Source: Streptomyces sp. NBC_00353
GTDB lineage: Bacteria; Actinomycetota; Actinomycetes; Streptomycetales; Streptomycetaceae
DNA length: 64,000 nucleotides
Assembly (NCBI RefSeq): GCF_036108815.1
Contig: NZ_CP107985.1
Coordinates: 6,383,501-6,447,500 of the forward strand
Direction: 5' to 3'
In this document: piece after piece, positions 41,418-50,374 of the stretch
Layout: each line of letters starts with the position of its first letter
Numbering within the stretch: position 1 is the stretch's first letter
Program-made: the position numbers and the translations under genes
The notes under the pieces: model-generated
The model's input: only the letters and a program-made list of their open reading frames with translations
Database searches by the model: none
Told to the model about the DNA's origin: nothing

Positions 41418-42269
41418 TCACAGCACCGCGTCGAGGAACTCGCGCGTACGTTCGTGTTCGGGATCGGTGAAGATTTTTTCCGGCGAACCTGCCTCCACCA
41501 CCCGCCCGGCGTCGAACATCAGCACCTTCTCCGAGACGTCCCGGGCGAAATTCATCTCGTGGGTCACGCAGAGCATCGTGATGTCGGTGTTCCGCGCGAT
41601 GTCGCCCAGCAGGTCCAGCACGCCCGCCACCAGCTCCGGGTCGAGTGCGGACGTCACCTCGTCCAGCAGCAGGATCTCCGGCTGCATCGCCAGCGCGCGG
41701 GCGATCGCCACCCGTTGCTGCTGGCCGCCGGAGAGCTGGGAAGGGTGTGCGTCGACCTTTTCCGAGAGCCCCACCAGATCGAGCAGCTCGCGGGCGTGGG
41801 TCTCCGCCTCGTCACGGTCCATGCCCAGCACGCTGACCGGTGCCTCGGTGATGTTCTGCAGCACCTTCATATGGGGAAAGAGGTTGAACTGCTGGAAGAC
41901 CATGCCGATCTTCCTCCGGGCCTCGCGCAGATGCTTCTCGGTCGCCGGCCTCAGCGAGCCGTCGGGAGCCCTGACGTGGGACAGCGGGTCGCCGTCCACC
42001 CAGATCACTCCGTCGCTGACCTTCTCGAGCGTCATCAGCAGCCGCAGGATGGTGGTCTTGCCCGAGCCGCTGGGTCCGATCAGCGTGACGTGTTCGCCGC
42101 GCCGCACCGAGAAGTCCAGCCCGTCGAGGACGACATGGTCGCCGTACCGCTTCACGACGTTGTCGAAGCGGACCAGCGGATGGGCGGTCTGCGACGTGGC
42201 AGGGACCGGGACAATGTCCACGGGGGCCGCGGCCGCCGCCTTCTGCAGGGGGAGAGGTTCAGTGGCCAA
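41418..42269 (-). CDS. ehuA: Ectoine/hydroxyectoine ABC transporter ATP-binding protein (EhuA-like)
   Basis: A 283-residue amino-acid-type ABC ATPase. After a 30-residue N-terminal extension it has Walker A GPSGSGKTT, Q-loop VFQQFNLFP, signature LSGGQQQRVAIARAL, and Walker B ILLLDEVTSALD. The insert LRPATEKHLREARRK matches EhuA. It starts at TTG 42269, 11 bases inside the permease gene, with GGAG upstream. It powers uptake through the two permeases that precede it. Confidence 0.83.
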   Translation of the reverse strand: MATEPLPLQKAAAAAPVDIVPVPATSQTAHPLVRFDNVVKRYGDHVVLDGLDFSVRRGEHVTLIGPSGSGKTTILRLLMTLEKVSDGVIWVDGDPLSHVRAPDGSLRPATEKHLREARRKIGMVFQQFNLFPHMKVLQNITEAPVSVLGMDRDEAETHARELLDLVGLSEKVDAHPSQLSGGQQQRVAIARALAMQPEILLLDEVTSALDPELVAGVLDLLGDIARNTDITMLCVTHEMNFARDVSEKVLMFDAGRVVEAGSPEKIFTDPEHERTREFLDAVL

Positions 42270-42900
42270 GGCGCTTCTCCAGCTTTCTCATCAGCAGCGA
42301 GGTGGGGTAGCTCGCGACCAGGAAGACCAGTCCGGCGAGCGTGAATGCCTCGGTGTAGGCGAAGTGGTCGGCGCCGTACTTACGGGCCTCGAAGACCATT
42401 TCCTGCACCGTGATCACGGCGAGGAACGGGGTCTCCTTGAACATCGAGATCGCGTAGTTGCCGAGGGCGGGCAGCACATTGCGCACCGCCTGCGGCAGGA
42501 TCACGGCCTGCCAGGTCCGCCGCGGGGTGAGCGAGAGCGCCCGGCAGGCCTCCCACTGGCCCTTCGGCACACCGTCGATCCCGGCGCGGTACACCTCAGC
42601 GGTGTACGCGGCGTAGTGCACGCCCAGCACCGCAATGCCGATCGTCAGCGGCTCCACCGAGGTGAACAGGGCCGCTGCGCCGACCAGTTGGACGAGCAGC
42701 GGGGTGGACCGGATGAATTCCGTCACGATCCGTACCGGCACGGTCACGAACCTGCTCGGGGCCCGTCCGGCGACCGCGACGGCGAGCCCGAGTACCGCGG
42801 CGACGAGCGTGCCGAGCACGGTCGCGAGCAGCGTGACCCGGAAACCTTCGAGCACCAGGGGAAGTGCGTCCCGGGCGGCGTTCCAGTCGAAGCCGTTCAC
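42259..42900 (-). CDS. ehuD: Ectoine-type ABC transporter permease (EhuD-like)
   Basis: A 213-residue permease of the HisMQ/glutamine type with five membrane segments and an EAA loop (ACRALSLTPRRTWQAVILPQA). It overlaps ehuC by four bases and ehuA by 11 bases. It forms the channel with EhuC. Confidence 0.8.
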   Translation of the reverse strand: MNGFDWNAARDALPLVLEGFRVTLLATVLGTLVAAVLGLAVAVAGRAPSRFVTVPVRIVTEFIRSTPLLVQLVGAAALFTSVEPLTIGIAVLGVHYAAYTAEVYRAGIDGVPKGQWEACRALSLTPRRTWQAVILPQAVRNVLPALGNYAISMFKETPFLAVITVQEMVFEARKYGADHFAYTEAFTLAGLVFLVASYPTSLLMRKLEKRLGH

Positions 42901-43637
42901 CGGGCACCTCCGGCCGCAGAGGCGACCGCCTCCGTGGCGCTGCGGCTGCGCAGCAGCGAGCCCGCACCGGTCGGCAGACCCAGCCTTCGCTTGGCGCTCC
43001 GCTCCAGCAGATTCATCAGCAGGGTCAGCGCGTAGGCCAGGACGAAGTAGGCGACCAGCAGGGTCAGGTACGCGGTGAGCGTCTCACCGGTTCGGTCGCG
43101 CAGCTGCTGGATCACGGTCATCAGGTCGGCCGCGGAGATCAGCCACAGCAGCGGGGTGCACTTCAGCAGCTGGATCAGCAGATTGGTGAAGGACGGGATC
43201 ATCTGCACCCAGGCCTGCGGAATGATCACCTTCCGCATCCGGTACAGCGGCGTCATGTTCAGCGCGACGGCCGCCTCGTACTGGGCACGGGGTACGGAGC
43301 TGATCGCACCGCGCACCACCTCGGAGCCGTACGCGCCGTAGTTGAGGCCGAAGGCGACGACGCCGCAGAGCAGCGGCGTGAGTTCGTACCCCGTCAGCGG
43401 CGGCATGGCGTAGTAGAGCCAGAACAGCTGGATGTAGAGCGACGTGCCGCGGAAGAACTCCACGACCACGCGTGACACGCCGCGCGTCACCAGCAGCCGG
43501 CTGACCGACATCAGACCGAGGACGAAGGACAGGAGCAGGGCGAGCAGCGCCCCCAGGACGGTCGCCTGAAGGGTCACCCACAACCCCGAGCGCAGCTGCG
43601 GCAGATCGTCGACGAAGGCGGAGAGGAAATCACTCAT
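42897..43637 (-). CDS. ehuC: Ectoine-type ABC transporter permease (EhuC-like)
   Basis: A 246-residue HisMQ-type permease with five membrane segments and an EAA loop (YEAAVALNMTPLYRMRKVIIPQA). The longer C-terminus is a hydrophilic tail. It starts 18 bases after the binding-protein gene. Confidence 0.8.
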   Translation of the reverse strand: MSDFLSAFVDDLPQLRSGLWVTLQATVLGALLALLLSFVLGLMSVSRLLVTRGVSRVVVEFFRGTSLYIQLFWLYYAMPPLTGYELTPLLCGVVAFGLNYGAYGSEVVRGAISSVPRAQYEAAVALNMTPLYRMRKVIIPQAWVQMIPSFTNLLIQLLKCTPLLWLISAADLMTVIQQLRDRTGETLTAYLTLLVAYFVLAYALTLLMNLLERSAKRRLGLPTGAGSLLRSRSATEAVASAAGGAR

Positions 43638-43655
43638 GCGTGGGGTCCGTCCCTG

Positions 43656-44558
43656 TCAGCCCTTGCACAGATCGGCCGTCTTCAGGGTCGTCGGTGGCAG
43701 CTCGGTGGCTCCGAAGCCGTACTCCTGGAGCAGGCCGACATAACGCGACCTGTCGGAGACGATCTTCTTCAGCTCGCGGTTGAAGGCGTCCCGCAGATCC
43801 TCGTTGCCCTTGCGGAAGACGGCGCCGCCGGGGCTGTACTGCCGCTTGCCGTCGAGCTCCGGCAGAAAGGCCTCGGTGACCTCGGTGCCGGGGTTGGTCC
43901 TCGCCAGCCAGCGCAGCGAGATTCCGGTGAGCAGGAACGCGTCGATCCGGCCGCCCTTGACCGCGTCGGCGCCGTCCTGCGGCTTCTGCAGCGACTTGAT
44001 CCTGTCCTTGGAGATGCCGGCCCCCTCGGCGTACGACGCCTCGACGGCACCCGACATCACACCGACGACGACCCCGGCGGCCTTCGCCGATGCCAGGTCG
44101 GTGACCTTCTTCGGGTTGCCCTTCTTTACCATCAGCGCGGTGGGCGAGATGAACTCGGGCTCGGAGAAGATCGCGTTGGCGCAGCGCTCGGGCGTGATCG
44201 CCATGCCGGCGCTGACCACGTCGTACTTGCCTGCCTGCAGCCCGGGGATCAGGCCGTCCCACTCGGAGAGGGTGGGCTTCAGTTCGTCGACGCCGAGCGC
44301 CTTGAATATCTCCCGATGCAGGGTGGGCGCCTCGCCCTTGAGCTGCTTGCCCTCCATGTAGCCGTACGGGGCCTCATTGGCGTACGCGACCCGGACGAAC
44401 CCCTGCTTGCGGAGCGCCTCCAGTGCCCCCGCACCGTCCGCGGAACCGGCGTCGGTCTTGCTGCACGCGGAGAGCAGAACGGGCACGACGAGCAGACCAC
44501 CTACGGCCGCCGATCGGTTGAGAAAGCCCCGACGGGACAGGTTCGGGAAGTCAGCCAT
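43656..44558 (-). CDS. ehuB: Ectoine-type substrate-binding lipoprotein (EhuB-like)
   Basis: A 300-residue family 3 solute-binding protein. The signal has a twin-arginine start (NLSRRGFLNRS) and a lipobox (LLSACS), so it is exported folded through Tat and lipid-anchored. The mature part begins GFVRVAYANEAPYGYMEG and has WDGLIPGLQAGKYDVVSAGMAITPERC, which fits EhuB. In this strand order it is the first gene of ehuB-C-D-A. AGGAG precedes ATG 44558. Ectoine or hydroxyectoine is the expected ligand; a polar amino acid cannot be excluded. Confidence 0.82.
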   Translation of the reverse strand: MADFPNLSRRGFLNRSAAVGGLLVVPVLLSACSKTDAGSADGAGALEALRKQGFVRVAYANEAPYGYMEGKQLKGEAPTLHREIFKALGVDELKPTLSEWDGLIPGLQAGKYDVVSAGMAITPERCANAIFSEPEFISPTALMVKKGNPKKVTDLASAKAAGVVVGVMSGAVEASYAEGAGISKDRIKSLQKPQDGADAVKGGRIDAFLLTGISLRWLARTNPGTEVTEAFLPELDGKRQYSPGGAVFRKGNEDLRDAFNRELKKIVSDRSRYVGLLQEYGFGATELPPTTLKTADLCKG

Positions 44559-44814
44559 GGTTCGCAGTCTCCTGGAGGGGTCGAACAGTCCGGACAGGTT
44601 CAGCGCCTGCCCGATCCCGTGCGCCTATGCAGGAAGAGGGTGCATGTAATCGAACGGTGGCCGGTGCGTGACCTTCCCGTGTCTTCATGTGGGCGGAGCG
44701 CGACGGCCGGTGCGCAGCGTGTATTCCCGGGGGTGGAACGGCCGATGACCGACCGTCATGGGACGATGTCCGTCATGGGCGGATGAAGTGGTCATCGAGC
44801 CGGACCGGTTGGGG

Positions 44815-45774
44815 TCACTCGCTCCGGTCCCGGCCGGGGACGTACCCGAGCCGCTTGTCGACCACGTTCGGCAAGGGCTTCCCGGCCGCCCAGAGTTCGT
44901 ACATCTCCACGAACTGCTCACCCAGCCGGTCCCGCCAGCCGACGGTGTCGCCGCTCATGTGCGGGGACACGATCAGCCCCGGTACGTCCCACAGCGCGCT
45001 CCCCGGATCCAGCGGCTCATGCGCGAACACATCGAGGGCCGCGCCCGCGATCCACCGCCTGCGCAGCGCGTCGGCCAGATCCTCCTCGACGACCATCGGA
45101 CCGCGCCCGACATTGATGAAGCGGGCCGACGGCTGCATCAGCCCGAAGAACCGCGCGTCGAACATCCCGCGCGTGCGCTCCGTCAGCGGCGCCGCGCAGA
45201 TCACCCAGTCGGCGAGCGCCGCCAGCCGGTCCAGATCCTCGGCACCATGGATACTGCGGCGTGCGGTACGCCCGACGAGCGCCACCTGGACCCCCAGCGC
45301 CATCAGCAGCCGGGTGATCTCCCGGCCGATCGGCCCGGCCCCGACCACCACCGCGCGGGCGCCCGCGACCTGCTGCGATTCGCGGTGACGCCACCGCCGC
45401 TGCCGCTGCAGCTCCAGCGTGCCGGGGACGTCCTTGGCGAACGCCAGCACCAGGCTCAGCACATATTCGGCGATCGGCCGCTCGAAGACGCCCCGGGCAT
45501 TGGTCAGCACGGTGTCGGACGCGGCCAGCTCCGGGCAGAGCAGCCGGTCCACGCCCGCGCTCGCCGTATGCACCCAGCGGGGCCGCGGCCCGTCGCCCGG
45601 CCAGGCGGCGCGTACCGCGTCGGAGGTGAAGTCCCACACCAGCAGAGCATCGGCGTGCGGCAGTTGCCCGGCGAGGCCGGCCTCGTCCGTGTACCGGATC
45701 CGGACCCGTCCGGTCAGCCGGCCGAGACGCGGCGAAGGGTCGCTGTCCAGGACGAGCAGGGTGGGCTCTGGCAT
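44815..45774 (-). CDS. D-2-hydroxyacid dehydrogenase
   Basis: A 319-residue NAD(P)-dependent enzyme. The Rossmann motif VVGAGPIGREITRLL is at about residue 140; the catalytic Arg lies in SARFINVGRGP or the nearby loop, Glu in DVFAHEPL, and His in SPHMSG. It reduces 2-oxoacids to D-2-hydroxyacids, or the reverse. It is upstream of, and on the same strand as, the ehu genes but separated by 256 bases. ATG 45774 was chosen; GTG 45819 is possible. Confidence 0.85.
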   Translation of the reverse strand: MPEPTLLVLDSDPSPRLGRLTGRVRIRYTDEAGLAGQLPHADALLVWDFTSDAVRAAWPGDGPRPRWVHTASAGVDRLLCPELAASDTVLTNARGVFERPIAEYVLSLVLAFAKDVPGTLELQRQRRWRHRESQQVAGARAVVVGAGPIGREITRLLMALGVQVALVGRTARRSIHGAEDLDRLAALADWVICAAPLTERTRGMFDARFFGLMQPSARFINVGRGPMVVEEDLADALRRRWIAGAALDVFAHEPLDPGSALWDVPGLIVSPHMSGDTVGWRDRLGEQFVEMYELWAAGKPLPNVVDKRLGYVPGRDRSE

Positions 45775-45937
45775 GAGAGACGGTGGCTCCGCTGTGTCTG
45801 AGATGTGCGGATTGACCACGCTCGCACCCCGGCCCGGCTCCGTCAACGGGAATGTGGGCGGCGGCTGCCGAGGGGAATACTGGGCAGAGGGGGGCAGTAG
45901 CGGCAGTACACCGGTCCAGCAGTGCAGGAGGGTGGAC

Positions 45938-46681
45938 ATGACGACCGTCGGATTCCTCTATCCGGGTCACTTCGCGGAGGACGAGTTCCCACGGATGGAG
46001 GTCATCCTCGACACCACCATCAGGTTGGTGGTGAACCGCACCGAACCCGGCGAGGACGACCGGCGCCCCGAGACCCTGCGAGAGCTGGGAGAGCCCGAAC
46101 GCCTCGCCGCCGGCATCGAGGAGCTGCGGCGCGCCGGCGTGGAGTCGGTGGTCTGGGCCAGCACCGGCGGGAGCTTCGTGTACGGCTGGGAGGGTGCCCA
46201 TGGGCAGACCACCGCCCTGGCCCGGGCGGCGGGACTGCCCGCCTCCAGTGCGTCACTCGGCTTCGTCCAGGCGGTACGGGCGCTGGGCGCCGCCCGCGTC
46301 GCGGTCGCCGCGACCTACCCCGAGGAGATCGCCCGGCTCTTCAGCGAGTTCCTGGGCGCCGCGGGCATCGACGTGATCGCCACACACAGCGGCGGCGTCA
46401 CCTCCGCAGCCGAGGCCGCCGCGTGGGGTCCGGACCGTCTGAAGGAGCTCGCCGTCGCAGCGGACCGCCCGGACGCGGACGCCGTACTGCTGCCGGACAC
46501 CGCCCTGCACACCGCCGCGCACATCCGGGACCTGGAAGAACTCCTTGCGAAGCCGGTTCTCACCGCGAACCAGGTGACGGTGTTCGAGGCGCTGCGACTG
46601 GCCCGCCGCCGTACCTGGGCGCCGCAGCTGGGCACGCTCTTCGCCACCCGGGAGGCGCCACCGGCCCCGGTGGGGGTGTGA
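45938..46681 (+). CDS. Maleate cis-trans isomerase family protein (EutA-like)
   Basis: A 247-residue Asp/Glu-racemase-fold protein of the maleate isomerase/arylmalonate decarboxylase group. One typical active-site stretch, VVWASTGGSFVYG, has Thr/Ser where racemases often have Cys; the second, ADAVLLPDTALHT, likewise lacks a cysteine. In ectoine-degrading bacteria EutA belongs to this family and sits by ehuABCD. The other eut genes are missing here. AGGAGG precedes ATG 45938. Function is therefore only suggested. Confidence 0.75.
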   Translation: MTTVGFLYPGHFAEDEFPRMEVILDTTIRLVVNRTEPGEDDRRPETLRELGEPERLAAGIEELRRAGVESVVWASTGGSFVYGWEGAHGQTTALARAAGLPASSASLGFVQAVRALGAARVAVAATYPEEIARLFSEFLGAAGIDVIATHSGGVTSAAEAAAWGPDRLKELAVAADRPDADAVLLPDTALHTAAHIRDLEELLAKPVLTANQVTVFEALRLARRRTWAPQLGTLFATREAPPAPVGV

Positions 46682-46784
46682 CCGGCCCGGCGTGACCGGC
46701 CGGGGAATAAGCGGAGACAACCTCCTGTTAGGCATCCCGGACGTACGCGTCCGGACGCCAGCGCATCACCGGAGAGGCCTTCAC

Positions 46785-47858
46785 GTGGACAACAACCGAG
46801 GCGACGACATTCGCGGCCGGGCCGAGGGAACGGCCCCCGTGCCGCTCTCGGTGCTCGACCTGGTGAGCGTGGGCCAGGGCCGCACCGCGACCCAGGCGCT
46901 CCGCACCAGCGTGGACATCGCGCAACTGGCCGAACGCCGCGGCTTCCACCGCCTCTGGGTCGCCGAACACCACTCCATGCCCGGCGTCGCCTCGTCGTCC
47001 CCGGCCGTGATCCTCGCCCATCTTGCCGCGCACACCGAGCGGCTCCGGCTCGGCTCCGGCGGGGTGATGCTGCCCAACCACGCTCCGCTCGTCATCGCCG
47101 AACAGTTCGGCACCCTGGAGGCCATGGCTCCCGGCCGTATCGACCTGGGCCTGGGCCGCGCGCCCGGCACGGACGGCGCGACCGCCGCCGCCCTGCGCCG
47201 CACCGACCGGCTGAACGAGGGCGCCGACGACTTCCCGCAGCAGCTTGCCGAGCTGACCCGGTTCCTGGACGACGACTTCCCCGACGGTCACCCGTACGCC
47301 CGCATCCACGCGGTCCCGGGCCCGGTACAGGGCCCCACCGGCCGCCCGCCGATCTGGCTGCTCGGCTCCTCCGGCTTCAGTGCGAGGCTGGCCGGCGTCC
47401 TCGGCCTGCCGTTCGCCTTCGCCCACCACTTCTCGGCGCAGAACACGATCCCGGCGCTCGACCTGTACCGGGAGTCGTTCAAGCCTTCCGCGGTGCTCGA
47501 CGCCCCGTACGCCCTGATCGGCGTCTCGGCGCTGGCCGCCGACGAGGAGCGCGAGGCCCGGCGCCAGGTGCTGACCGGTGCGCTGTCGATGGTCCGCCTG
47601 CGCACCGGCCGGCCCGGTCTGATCCCGACCCCCGAGGAGGCGGAGGCGTACGCCTTCACCCCGATGGAGCGCGAGTTCGTCGACGGCTGGCTCGGCAACG
47701 TCATCCACGGAACGGCGGACGAGGTCCGCTCCGGGCTGGACGACCTGGCCAAGCGGACCGGTGCGGACGAGTTGATGATCACTGCCAATGCGCATGGGGG
47801 TGGGGCGCGGGTTCGGAGCTATGAGCTGATCGCGGATGCGTATGGGCTGCGTGGCTGA
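46785..47858 (+). CDS. LLM-class flavin-dependent oxidoreductase (luciferase-like)
   Basis: A 357-residue bacterial luciferase-family protein of the MsnO8-type subgroup. It has SVLDLVSVGQGRTATQAL at the N-terminus, FHRLWVAEHHSMPGVASSSP, and RLRLGSGGVMLPNHAPLVIAEQFGTL. It uses reduced flavin to oxidise an unknown substrate. The GTG at 46785 has GGAGAGG at eight bases. Confidence 0.87.
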   Translation: MDNNRGDDIRGRAEGTAPVPLSVLDLVSVGQGRTATQALRTSVDIAQLAERRGFHRLWVAEHHSMPGVASSSPAVILAHLAAHTERLRLGSGGVMLPNHAPLVIAEQFGTLEAMAPGRIDLGLGRAPGTDGATAAALRRTDRLNEGADDFPQQLAELTRFLDDDFPDGHPYARIHAVPGPVQGPTGRPPIWLLGSSGFSARLAGVLGLPFAFAHHFSAQNTIPALDLYRESFKPSAVLDAPYALIGVSALAADEEREARRQVLTGALSMVRLRTGRPGLIPTPEEAEAYAFTPMEREFVDGWLGNVIHGTADEVRSGLDDLAKRTGADELMITANAHGGGARVRSYELIADAYGLRG

Positions 47859-47890
47859 GGGGTGTGCGGGTTCGTCGGCGTGACCGTTTC

Positions 47891-47947
47891 TGTCCTCAAG
47901 CGCCGGACGGGCTGATGGATGCCCTCAATCGCCGGGCGGGCTTGATT
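47891..47947 (+). repeat. Two copies in tandem of the dispersed CGCCGGACGGGCT repeat
   Basis: TGTCCTCAAGCGCCGGACGG at 47891 and CCCTCAATCGCCGGGCGGGC at 47922 are successive copies, between the convergent LLM and cdgA genes. A further GC-rich decay of the same unit follows. Confidence 0.75.
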
Positions 47948-48019
47948 TTGCCGGGCGGGTTGGGTGTGCCGGGGCGGGCTCGGGCGCGCCGGGCGGGATC
48001 GGGTCGGTGGCAGGCCGCT

Positions 48020-49966
48020 TCAGCGTTGCAGGGGTCTGGTGCCGATCAGTTCCGCGATGCGTTCCGGGGCCACCGCTCGTGAGTAGAGCCAGCCCTGGCC
48101 GGTGTCGCAGCCGATCCGGCGCAGTCGCTCCGCCTGGCCCGCGGTCTCCACGCACTCCGCGGTGACCGTCAGCCCCAGCCGGTGCGCCAGCTGCACCATC
48201 GCCTCGACGATCGTCTCGTCGGCGGGGCTGGGGTGCGCGCCGTCGTCGTAACGGAAGCCGCGTACGAACGAGCCGTCCAGCTTCAGTACGGACACCGGCA
48301 GCCGACTCAGATAGGCGAGGTTCGAGTAGCCGGTCCCGAAGTCGTCGATGGCGATCCGGACGCCCATGTCGCTGAGCGCCTGGAGCGCCTCCAGCGGGCG
48401 GCCCGCCGAGCCCATCACCGCGGACTCGGTCAGTTCGAGCTGCAGCAGTCCGGGTGCCAGGCCGGTCTCGGCGAGGATCTCCGCGACATCCGTCACCAGG
48501 TCCGAGTCCCAGACCTGCCGCACGGCGACATTGACGCTGATGAACAGCGGCGGCTCGGTCGGATGGTCCAGCTGCCAGCGCCGGGCCTGGCGGCACGCCG
48601 ACTGCAGCACCCACCGGCCGAGCTGGACGATCGAGCCGTCCTCCTCGGCGATCGCGACGAACCGATTCGGCGAGAGCATGCCGAACTGCGGGTGGTTCCA
48701 GCGGACCAGGGCCTCCACCCCGCGCACGACTCCGTCGGCCATCCCGACCAGCGGCTGGTACTCGATGGTGAACTCGCCGCGCTCGACAGCCGGCCGCAGC
48801 GTGGACGAGAGAGCCTGCCGGGTCATCCGGTGAGCGTTGCGCTCGGGGTCGAAGAGCGTCCAACGGGCCTTCCCGTCCGCCTTCGCCCAGTACAGCGTGG
48901 TGTCGGCGGCCTGCATGAGACCGGTCGCCGAGGTGCCGGCCACGGCCCGCTCCACCACGCCGATCGACGCCGATACGGCCAGCCGCTGCCCGGCCAGGTC
49001 GAACGGCTTCTGCAGGGCGGTGAGCACCGCGCGGGCGAGATCGGTGAGCTGCTGCGCACCCGCGGACTCCTCGACGAGGATGGCGAACTCGTCGCCGCCG
49101 AGGCGCGCCACGAGTGAGGCGCCGGTGCGGTGCTGGTTCTCCTGTTCGGCGCAGTCGGTGAGTCTGGCGGCGACGGCGGCGAGCAGCCGGTCGCCGATCC
49201 GGTGGCCCATCGTGTCGTTGACGGCCTTGAACCCGTCGAGGTCGAGGTAGCAGAGCCCGATCCGGCCGTGCCGCCGGGGACCGTCCTGGTCCGGCGGAGT
49301 CACCAGGGCGGCCGAGAGGCGTTCGAAGAACAGGGTCCGGTTGGGCAGCCGGGTCACCGGGTCGTGCATCTGGAGGTGGCGCAGCCGCTTCTGCAGCTCG
49401 CGCCGGTCGCTGATGTCGGCGACGGAGAGCAGTACGGGACAGGAACCGGGGGAGGAACCGGGTGGCGTCTGCGGCATCGGCGCGACGGTGATCTCGGCCC
49501 ACAGCGAGCGCCCGTCGGGGTGCTTGAGCCTGCGCGTGCAGCGGAACCGGGAGCGCCGGCCGCGCAGCACCTCGCGGTACGCATGCCAGGTGCGGCCGTC
49601 CGACGAGACGTCGAGCAGATCGGACGCGGACTGCGTCGTCAGCGTCACGGGGTCGGCGCCGAGCAGCGCGCCGAGGGCGTCGTTGGCGGTGAGGATCAGG
49701 CCTTCGTGGTCGACGACGGCCATCGGAAGGGTGGCGGCCCGGAAGACGGCCCGGTAGTCGGCGCCGCGGCCGACCGGCCCGGACCCACCGATGCCGTCAG
49801 CGGTCCCGCCTGCGAGGCCGTCTCCGGCCCTGTCCGCGGTCCCGTCCGCGGCACCGTTTCCGGCCCGCGCCGACGCGGGATCCGTATGACGCTCCGTGAC
49901 CGGCGGTCGCGCGGTAGGGGGCGCTGCGCCTGCCGGGGGCCTCGGCCCTTCGGAGGTTTCGCTCAC
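48020..49966 (-). CDS. cdgA: CdgA-like PAS-GGDEF-EAL cyclic di-GMP protein
   Basis: A 648-residue protein with a PAS domain (about residues 70-190, DYRAVFRAATLPMAVVDHEG), a GGDEF domain with an intact ARLGGDEFAIL motif, and an EAL domain with an intact VEALVRWNHP and DDFGTGYSNLAYL. Both domains may be active. No membrane helix is present. In S. coelicolor the orthologue CdgA is a BldD target that affects development and antibiotic formation. I chose GTG 49966 (VSETSEGP), with GGGAG eight bases upstream; an ATG in frame at 50077 is possible. Confidence 0.88.
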   Translation of the reverse strand: MSETSEGPRPPAGAAPPTARPPVTERHTDPASARAGNGAADGTADRAGDGLAGGTADGIGGSGPVGRGADYRAVFRAATLPMAVVDHEGLILTANDALGALLGADPVTLTTQSASDLLDVSSDGRTWHAYREVLRGRRSRFRCTRRLKHPDGRSLWAEITVAPMPQTPPGSSPGSCPVLLSVADISDRRELQKRLRHLQMHDPVTRLPNRTLFFERLSAALVTPPDQDGPRRHGRIGLCYLDLDGFKAVNDTMGHRIGDRLLAAVAARLTDCAEQENQHRTGASLVARLGGDEFAILVEESAGAQQLTDLARAVLTALQKPFDLAGQRLAVSASIGVVERAVAGTSATGLMQAADTTLYWAKADGKARWTLFDPERNAHRMTRQALSSTLRPAVERGEFTIEYQPLVGMADGVVRGVEALVRWNHPQFGMLSPNRFVAIAEEDGSIVQLGRWVLQSACRQARRWQLDHPTEPPLFISVNVAVRQVWDSDLVTDVAEILAETGLAPGLLQLELTESAVMGSAGRPLEALQALSDMGVRIAIDDFGTGYSNLAYLSRLPVSVLKLDGSFVRGFRYDDGAHPSPADETIVEAMVQLAHRLGLTVTAECVETAGQAERLRRIGCDTGQGWLYSRAVAPERIAELIGTRPLQR

Positions 49967-50374
49967 CGCTCGCTCCCGCCGTGCAGTTCTGTCCTGAACA
50001 GATGTGGTCGGACTGGGCCCGCCGCGTGGAGTGCCGTTGTCGGGGCGGAAACCACGCAGGAAAGCGTGGTGAAGCATAGAGGTTGTCGTCCGGCCCGTTC
50101 CAGCTCGCCGCCCGTTCCGGGCCCGCGGATCGCCCCGCATGGGCCATTCGCGCGCCGATCCGGTTTGCCCAGGACTGATTGTTTCTGCGCGGCTCTGTTC
50201 TCTCCAGTCGATCTTGGGTCCGTCTCGCGCAGTTGCGGTGATCGATTATGACTGTCCGTGAAAAGGCACCGGGTGGCGGCCTGTTTACCCGAGTGGGGTA
50301 GCACAACAGGGCGTATACCACCAAACCGGCACAGTCTGGATGGCGAGTCCCGCATCCCGCACCCGGAGGTCGAT
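49967..50374. promoter_or_regulatory. Divergent promoter region of cdgA and the M6 protease
   Basis: No gene is supported in these 408 bases. They contain a 7-bp hairpin at 50051-50070 (ACCACGC / GCGTGGT) in the cdgA leader and a TACCC-N5-GGGTA palindrome at 50286-50300. I could not find a convincing BldD box by eye. Confidence 0.35.

Noticed and set aside
49967..50374. BldD operator before cdgA
   Set aside because: cdgA is a known BldD target in S. coelicolor, but I could not find a convincing match to the BldD consensus by eye; a motif scan would settle it.
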